64,000 nt of DNA from the NCBI GenBank assembly GCA_017962105.1, contig JAGCVY010000086.1, positions 1-64,000 on the forward strand, in the 5' to 3' direction. This document shows, piece after piece, positions 60,132 to 64,000 of this stretch (its first letter is position 1; each line of letters opens with the position of its first letter). The position numbers were made by a program, and so were the translations under genes. The stretch comes from Lachnospiraceae bacterium. GTDB lineage: Bacteria; Bacillota; Clostridia; Lachnospirales; Lachnospiraceae. Under the pieces are notes generated by a model that saw nothing but the letters and a program-made list of their open reading frames with translations, made no database searches and was not told the origin of the DNA.

Positions 60132-60914
60132 TCACTCCGCCAGAAGCTTGGCGTTCCGGAGGGTGCAATACATGTACTCGCCCTCCATGTAGGTGTCGAA
60201 CTCACCGACGACGCAGATTTCGGTCCCGATCTCCGGAAAATCATCCGGATACACCTTCAGGTCAACCGGCTCGAACTCAAGGCCCTGGGCGCAGCAAGCC
60301 GTGGCGTCCTGGATGATGCAGGCATAGTAGTATTTGCCGGTGGCCTCATCGACGTAGACCTCGAAGGGTCCCTTCATCTTTATGGTGCGGCCCTGATACT
60401 CCTCGGGGACGCTCATCATGTTGTACACTTCCGAGTATACCAGAGTGGAGGACATGGTTGTCAAGTCCAGATCAACCGAAACATCCCCGGGGTTCGCAGA
60501 GCCTGTGGGCTCAGCGGGAGTCACGTCGCCGACCGCCGGAGTCGCAGAGCCTGTCGGTTCAGCGGGGTTCGCAGAGCCGGTCGGCTCAGCGGGTGTCGGG
60601 GCAGAAGTGGGCGTAGTATTGCCCTTCGCGTCGTCCTCCTTCTTTTTCTCCTGGGCGAGGATATCATCCACGCTGGTCCCCTGGCTCCCGGTCTTGTGGC
60701 CCGGGGTCGCACTGCCGTTGCTGCTGCCGCAGCCCGCCAGGATTACAGAGAGAACCGCAACGAGCATCACCAGCGCAAGCAGGGCTGCCGGCTTTTTGTC
60801 ATACATCTTCCGCATACTGGTCTCCTTCCCGCAAACACAATTCCGCATACCGATCTCCTTCTCACAAACACACTTTCGCATACCGATCTCCTTTCTGCAA
60901 ACACACTTTCTCAT
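60132..60914 (-). CDS. zinc-operon lipoprotein with repeated MRKCVC start region
   Basis: The mature part, from ATG 60815 (MRKMYDKK, 227 residues), is a lipoprotein (signal LVMLVAVLSVILAGC) with a repeated PAEPTGSA spacer. Its C-terminal domain is STLVYSEVYNMMSVPEEYQG ... YYACIIQDATACCAQGLEFEP. The CCAQG pattern resembles the C-terminal part of the TIGR03943/YcgQ group seen near zinc genes. Upstream, in frame, three 33-bp repeats each contain a ribosome site and an ATG, so translation could start at 60914, 60881, 60848 or 60815; the longest form adds MRKCVCRKEIG-type units with CxC pairs. The first ATG lies 2 nt after the permease stop. Confidence 0.72.
   Translation of the reverse strand: MRKCVCRKEIGMRKCVCEKEIGMRNCVCGKETSMRKMYDKKPAALLALVMLVAVLSVILAGCGSSNGSATPGHKTGSQGTSVDDILAQEKKKEDDAKGNTTPTSAPTPAEPTGSANPAEPTGSATPAVGDVTPAEPTGSANPGDVSVDLDLTTMSSTLVYSEVYNMMSVPEEYQGRTIKMKGPFEVYVDEATGKYYYACIIQDATACCAQGLEFEPVDLKVYPDDFPEIGTEICVVGEFDTYMEGEYMYCTLRNAKLLAE
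60816..60914 (-). repeat. three 33-bp tandem repeats, each with ribosome site and ATG
   Basis: Minus-strand units encode MRKCVCRKEIG, MRKCVCEKEIG and MRNCVCGKETS. Each ends with AAGGAGA(C/T)(C/G) and leads into the next ATG. The unit length (11 codons) keeps the frame open into the lipoprotein gene. Confidence 0.85.
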
Positions 60915-60916
60915 AC

Positions 60917-61753
60917 TTATCTTCTCCCTCCGACCACTGCCGTGACGCACACGGTCAGCGCATACACGATCGCGTCAACTGCCACGATGGTGGATCCCAC
61001 CGGGGTTCCCATGGTGATGGAAACCAGCATTCCGAGCAGGGCGCAAAAAACCGATACGATTGCCGCGCAGACGGTTACTGAGAGAAAGCTTCGGAAAATC
61101 CGCATGGCCGTCAGCGCGGGGAAGATCACCAGTGCGGAAATCAAAAGAGAACCCACCAGGTTCATGGCTAAAACGATGATCACGGCGATGACCACCGAGA
61201 TGACCAGGTTGTAGCAGTTGACCCTGGTGCCCGCCGCCTTCGCGAAATCCTCATCGAAGGTGACAGCAAATATCTTGTTGTAAAACAGAATAAACACGAC
61301 GACAACGACAACGGACAAGGCGGCGCACAGGATGACATCCTCCTTCTTCAGCGTGAGGATGGAGGTGGATCCGAAGAGGGTGCTGCACACATCCCCCGAG
61401 ACGTTCGATGAGGACGAGAAAATGTTCATGAACAGGTAGCCGAACGCCAGCGCCGTCACGGACAGCATCGCGAGCACCGCGTCCCCGCGGGCCTTGGTCT
61501 TTGTGCGGAACAGAATCACCGCGCACAGGATCGTCAGCGGCATCACCAGGTACATGTTGTTGGAAAGGTTCAAAACCGCGGCAATCGCCATGGTGGCGAA
61601 GGCGACATGGGACAGGCCGTCGCCGATGAAGGAGAACCGCTTCAGAACCAGCGTGACGCCCAGAAGCGCCGAGCACAGCGCGATCAGCATGCCGACGATC
61701 AGCGCGTACTGAACGAAGGAATATTGAAGGTACAACGCCAGCTTATCGATCAT
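60917..61753 (-). CDS. znuB: metal (zinc-type) ABC transporter permease
   Basis: A 278-residue integral membrane protein with about eight helices, of the ABC-3 (ZnuB/AdcB/MntB) family: start YSFVQYALIVGMLIALCSALLGVTLVLKRFSFIGDGLSHVAF is typical when read in parts, as are GDAVLAMLSVTALAFGYLF and VNCYNLVISVVIAVIIV. Overlaps the ATPase gene by 4 bp. Zinc rather than manganese is inferred from the His-rich loop of the binding protein. Confidence 0.93.
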   Translation of the reverse strand: MIDKLALYLQYSFVQYALIVGMLIALCSALLGVTLVLKRFSFIGDGLSHVAFATMAIAAVLNLSNNMYLVMPLTILCAVILFRTKTKARGDAVLAMLSVTALAFGYLFMNIFSSSSNVSGDVCSTLFGSTSILTLKKEDVILCAALSVVVVVVFILFYNKIFAVTFDEDFAKAAGTRVNCYNLVISVVIAVIIVLAMNLVGSLLISALVIFPALTAMRIFRSFLSVTVCAAIVSVFCALLGMLVSITMGTPVGSTIVAVDAIVYALTVCVTAVVGGRR

Positions 61754-62490
61754 TTCGCATCACCGCCTTCCGTCGCGCGTTCCAGCTGTTCCTGCCCGTC
61801 CTGCGGCAGGAACAGCCGCCCTTCCGGACTCGCCAGATAGTCCTCCTTGGTGCCGAAGAACACCGAGGAACCGATGTGTAAAATGTGGGATGCGTACTGC
61901 ACCGCCGCCGCGATGTCGTGGGAGATCATGATGATCGTGACGCCCTCGCGGTTTAAGTTCGCAATACAGTCGTACATCTCCATGGTGACCTTCGGGTCGA
62001 GCCCCGTCACCGGTTCGTCCAGAAGAAGGATCCTCTGTGTGGCGCACAGCGCTCGCGCCAGAAGGACCCGCTGCTGCTGCCCGCCGGAGAGCTCGCTGTA
62101 GCAGCGTCTGGCCAGGTTGTCAATGCCCATGCGGCGCATGTTGTCCATGGCGAGCTTCTTCTGCTCCCTGCTGTAGAACGGGTGCCAGCCGCACCGCGCC
62201 TGACAGCCGGAGAGGACAACCTCCCGGACCGACGCCGGAAAATCCTTCTGGATCGCGTTCTGCTGAGGCAGATAGCCGATCTCATTTTTCGCAAGCCCGT
62301 CTCCCATCCGAATCTGCCCTCCGAGAGGCTCCTGCAGGTGCAGAAGCGTCCTCATGAGCGTGGATTTGCCGGAGCCGTTTTCACCGACAATACAGAGGTA
62401 ATCCCCCTCATTTACCGTAAAATTCAGTCCTTCTACGATGATCCGCGAATCGTAGCCGAGGGACAGATCCGAGATGGTGAGCAAAGCCAT
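61750..62490 (-). CDS. znuC: metal (zinc-type) ABC transporter ATP-binding protein
   Basis: A 246-residue ATPase: Walker A GENGSGKST, Q-loop IGYLPQQNAIQKDFPASV (typical for ABC-3 metal importers), signature LSGGQQQR, Walker B ILLLDEPVTGLD, switch His in MISHDIAAA. Pairs with the permease (4-bp overlap) and follows the binding protein by 22 bp. Confidence 0.95.
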   Translation of the reverse strand: MALLTISDLSLGYDSRIIVEGLNFTVNEGDYLCIVGENGSGKSTLMRTLLHLQEPLGGQIRMGDGLAKNEIGYLPQQNAIQKDFPASVREVVLSGCQARCGWHPFYSREQKKLAMDNMRRMGIDNLARRCYSELSGGQQQRVLLARALCATQRILLLDEPVTGLDPKVTMEMYDCIANLNREGVTIIMISHDIAAAVQYASHILHIGSSVFFGTKEDYLASPEGRLFLPQDGQEQLERATEGGDAK

Positions 62491-62512
62491 TGTCAGCCTC
62501 CTTGTGTCAAGC

Positions 62513-63508
62513 CTATTTCAGCGCTTCCGTGAGCACCTTCAGGTTATTTTCCATAGCCGAGAGATACGTCTTGCCGTTCGCCGCATCCTTCGATGTGGTG
62601 GACTGCAGCGAGTCGAGGGACAGAATCTTCTGGTCCTTGGTCTTCGTGTTGGCGACCACAGTCTCGGCGATCTTTTTGTCAGCGCCGTCGATGGTCATCA
62701 CCGCGGAAAGCCCCTGCTCGTCAACCTTGCCTGCAAGGAATGCTATGGTCTCGAAGCTGGCCTCGGTCTCGGCGGAGCAGCCGGAAAATGCAGCGAAATA
62801 CTTCAGGTCGTAGTCGTCCGTCAGATACCGGAACGGGAAGCGGTCGCCGAAGAGAAGGGTCTTTCGGGGAGCCTGCGCCACCATGTCCTTGAACCGGCCG
62901 TCCAGCTCCGTGAGCTTCGCGATATAGTCCGCCGTGTTCTTCTTGTAGACGTCCGCGTGATCGCAGTCGATCTTGACGATGGCCTCGGAGATTGCCTGCG
63001 TCAGGATCGAAGCGTAGCGCAGGGAGAGCCACACGTGCTCGTCGTACTCCGGCTCCTCGTCATGATCGTGGTCATGATCGCCGTCCTCGTGGTCATGATC
63101 GTGGTCGTGCTCCATGCCCTCCACGAGCTCCTCGACCTTGGCTTTGTCGCCCAGGACCTCCATCAGGTTGATGACGATCATGTCCTTGTTGACCGCCTGG
63201 GAGAGCGCATTTTTCACCCAGCCGTCGGACTCGCCGCCCACGTAGATGAACAGGTCGCAGGTCGAGATCTTGAGGATGTCCTCCGCGGTGGGCTGGTAGC
63301 TGTGCAGGTCGACGCCGTTGTCCAAAAGCAGCACAACCTCAGCGTCCCCGGGGTTGTCCCCCAGCACGCTCTTCACCCAATCATATTCCGGGAAAATGGT
63401 GGTAACAATACGAATCTTGCCGTCGTCCGCGGGAGATCCGCCGAATGTGCACGCGGCAAGGCAAAAGACCGTCAGAAGGGCGGTCAGACAGAATAGAATT
63501 TTTCTCAT
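62513..63508 (-). CDS. znuA: zinc-type substrate-binding lipoprotein
   Basis: A 331-residue cluster A-I binding lipoprotein (lipobox Cys20, FCLAAC). Metal-site residues visible are His69 (DLHSYQPT) and His158 (DEHVWLS); between them is a His/Asp loop (134-149, HDHDHDHEDGDHDHDHD) typical of zinc carriers. The third usual His (H-x-A-F) is missing: the block reads FGDRFPFRYLTDDYDL, a variant I associate with clostridial members. ATG 63508 follows GGAGG; the extension to 63553 is not supported. It captures zinc outside the membrane for ZnuB/ZnuC. Confidence 0.93.
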   Translation of the reverse strand: MRKILFCLTALLTVFCLAACTFGGSPADDGKIRIVTTIFPEYDWVKSVLGDNPGDAEVVLLLDNGVDLHSYQPTAEDILKISTCDLFIYVGGESDGWVKNALSQAVNKDMIVINLMEVLGDKAKVEELVEGMEHDHDHDHEDGDHDHDHDEEPEYDEHVWLSLRYASILTQAISEAIVKIDCDHADVYKKNTADYIAKLTELDGRFKDMVAQAPRKTLLFGDRFPFRYLTDDYDLKYFAAFSGCSAETEASFETIAFLAGKVDEQGLSAVMTIDGADKKIAETVVANTKTKDQKILSLDSLQSTTSKDAANGKTYLSAMENNLKVLTEALK

Positions 63509-63583
63509 GATAAACCTCCGTAATAGAAACATGACAAATAAAGCTGCTGCCAAGAAGGCGCAGCAACCCCTGCGGAGGTTACC

Positions 63584-63898
63584 TCAATTATTCATTCGGA
63601 CATTTTGCGAAACGAGAGTCTCGTGGAAGAGCTCCGGGACAACGGGAGCCGCCACAGACAAGACAAAAGACGCGAGAAGCAGGACCGCAGAGCACGCGAT
63701 CAGGCCGTGGCCGACGTGACTCAACAGCTGCTCGCACTGCTCCATGCAGGCGCAGATGGGGCAGTCTTCCTGCCCGCAGCAGTCGTGGTCCGCCTCTGCG
63801 ACAAGATAGAGGGAGGAGCACGCCAAAATGATCAGCATCCAAAGACATACGATGCCGGTCAAACGTCTGGTCCATTTGGAATTGCGGAACAAACTCAT
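63584..63898 (-). CDS. small Cys-rich membrane protein at the head of the zinc operon
   Basis: A 104-residue protein with two helices (LTGIVCLWMLIILACSSLYLV and HGLIACSAVLLLASFVLSVAA) flanking an extracytoplasmic loop rich in Cys and acidic residues (DHDCCGQEDCPICACMEQCEQ). Similar small proteins are common next to zinc uptake genes in clostridia; the loop could bind metal. Function unknown. ATG 63898 follows GGGGGAG, better than the frame to 63940. Confidence 0.75.
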   Translation of the reverse strand: MSLFRNSKWTRRLTGIVCLWMLIILACSSLYLVAEADHDCCGQEDCPICACMEQCEQLLSHVGHGLIACSAVLLLASFVLSVAAPVVPELFHETLVSQNVRMNN

Positions 63899-63933
63899 GA
63901 CAAACTCCCCCTTTCTGTCATAATCAAATGAAT

Positions 63934-63950
63934 TCGTCACAGAATGACGA
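63934..63950. promoter_or_regulatory. inverted repeat before the zinc operon, candidate metalloregulator site
   Basis: TCGTCA-N5-TGACGA, 36 bp before the first start codon. Zur/Fur-type proteins bind short palindromes in such positions, but it does not match the Bacillus Zur box closely. Confidence 0.4.
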
Positions 63951-63961
63951 TTGAAAACGAT

Positions 63962-64000
63962 TTACTTTACGGCATCCGCAAGCTCTGCGATCGCCACCGG
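63962..64000 (-). CDS. C-terminal end of a gene running off the right edge
   Basis: Twelve codons (PVAIAELADAVK) and a TAA stop at 63964-63962. Too short to identify. It is upstream of the zinc operon on the same strand. Confidence 0.4.
   Translation of the reverse strand, partial: PVAIAELADAVK

Noticed and set aside
60816..60914. CRISPR-like array
   Set aside because: The three 33-bp units are contiguous with no spacers and encode in-frame peptide repeats with ribosome sites; this is a tandem coding repeat.

Overview
The window looks like a moderately GC-rich anaerobic Firmicute, most likely a plant-fibre-degrading member of Lachnospiraceae. Evidence: desulfoferrodoxin and rubrerythrin (strict anaerobe), a T-box leader, sigmaA-type promoters with AGGAGG ribosome sites, a Gram-positive sortase-built pilus, xylan-degrading enzymes (GH39, GH10 and an esterase-GH43 fusion) and many lipoproteins with Thr/Pro-rich spacers. 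The genus is inference. Most genes up to about 45 kb are on the minus strand; the middle part holds a plus-strand cluster.

1-13.5 kb (minus): a partial TP-rich lipoprotein translationally coupled to a stand-alone reverse transcriptase with a structured leader; a small AP-rich protein; a copper ATPase with a second HMA domain at its C-terminus; a GNAT protein; a TM1266-type hydrogenase-associated regulator; RarA; a membrane-anchored protein; a pyrrolidone-carboxyl peptidase with a long extra domain; and a GH39 beta-xylosidase. 13.5-21.6 kb (minus) is one envelope-stress cluster: zincin-like lipoprotein, BceR/BceS-like two-component system, PdaA-like deacetylase and BceAB-like ABC transporter. 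21.8-24.7 kb is a large esterase-GH43-CBM6 protein.

24.9-41.8 kb (minus) is a pilus island: Spy0128/FctA-type major pilin, a signal-peptidase-like protein lacking both catalytic residues (like streptococcal SipA), a class B sortase, a 2590-residue tip/adhesin protein starting with TTG, and a 1700-residue DUF11-repeat surface protein with its own promoter. A leaky-looking terminator after the pilin gene could set pilin in excess.

42-53.6 kb: rubrerythrin and desulfoferrodoxin, a decayed gene, a MATE pump, then on the plus strand a two-component system and a heterodimeric ABC exporter, followed by a T-box-controlled trpB2. 53.6-64 kb: a Cys-rich lipoprotein, GH10 xylanase, a third ABC exporter, aldose 1-epimerase, and a zinc-type ABC uptake operon ending in a lipoprotein whose start region is a 33-bp triple repeat.

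The most striking unexplained signal is a dispersed 9-mer, CGGAAAATG, which I count 27 times (about 14 in one orientation, 13 in the other), in genes in several reading frames and in intergenic DNA. Base composition alone predicts less than one copy. This resembles a genome-wide DNA-level signal such as an uptake or modification sequence.
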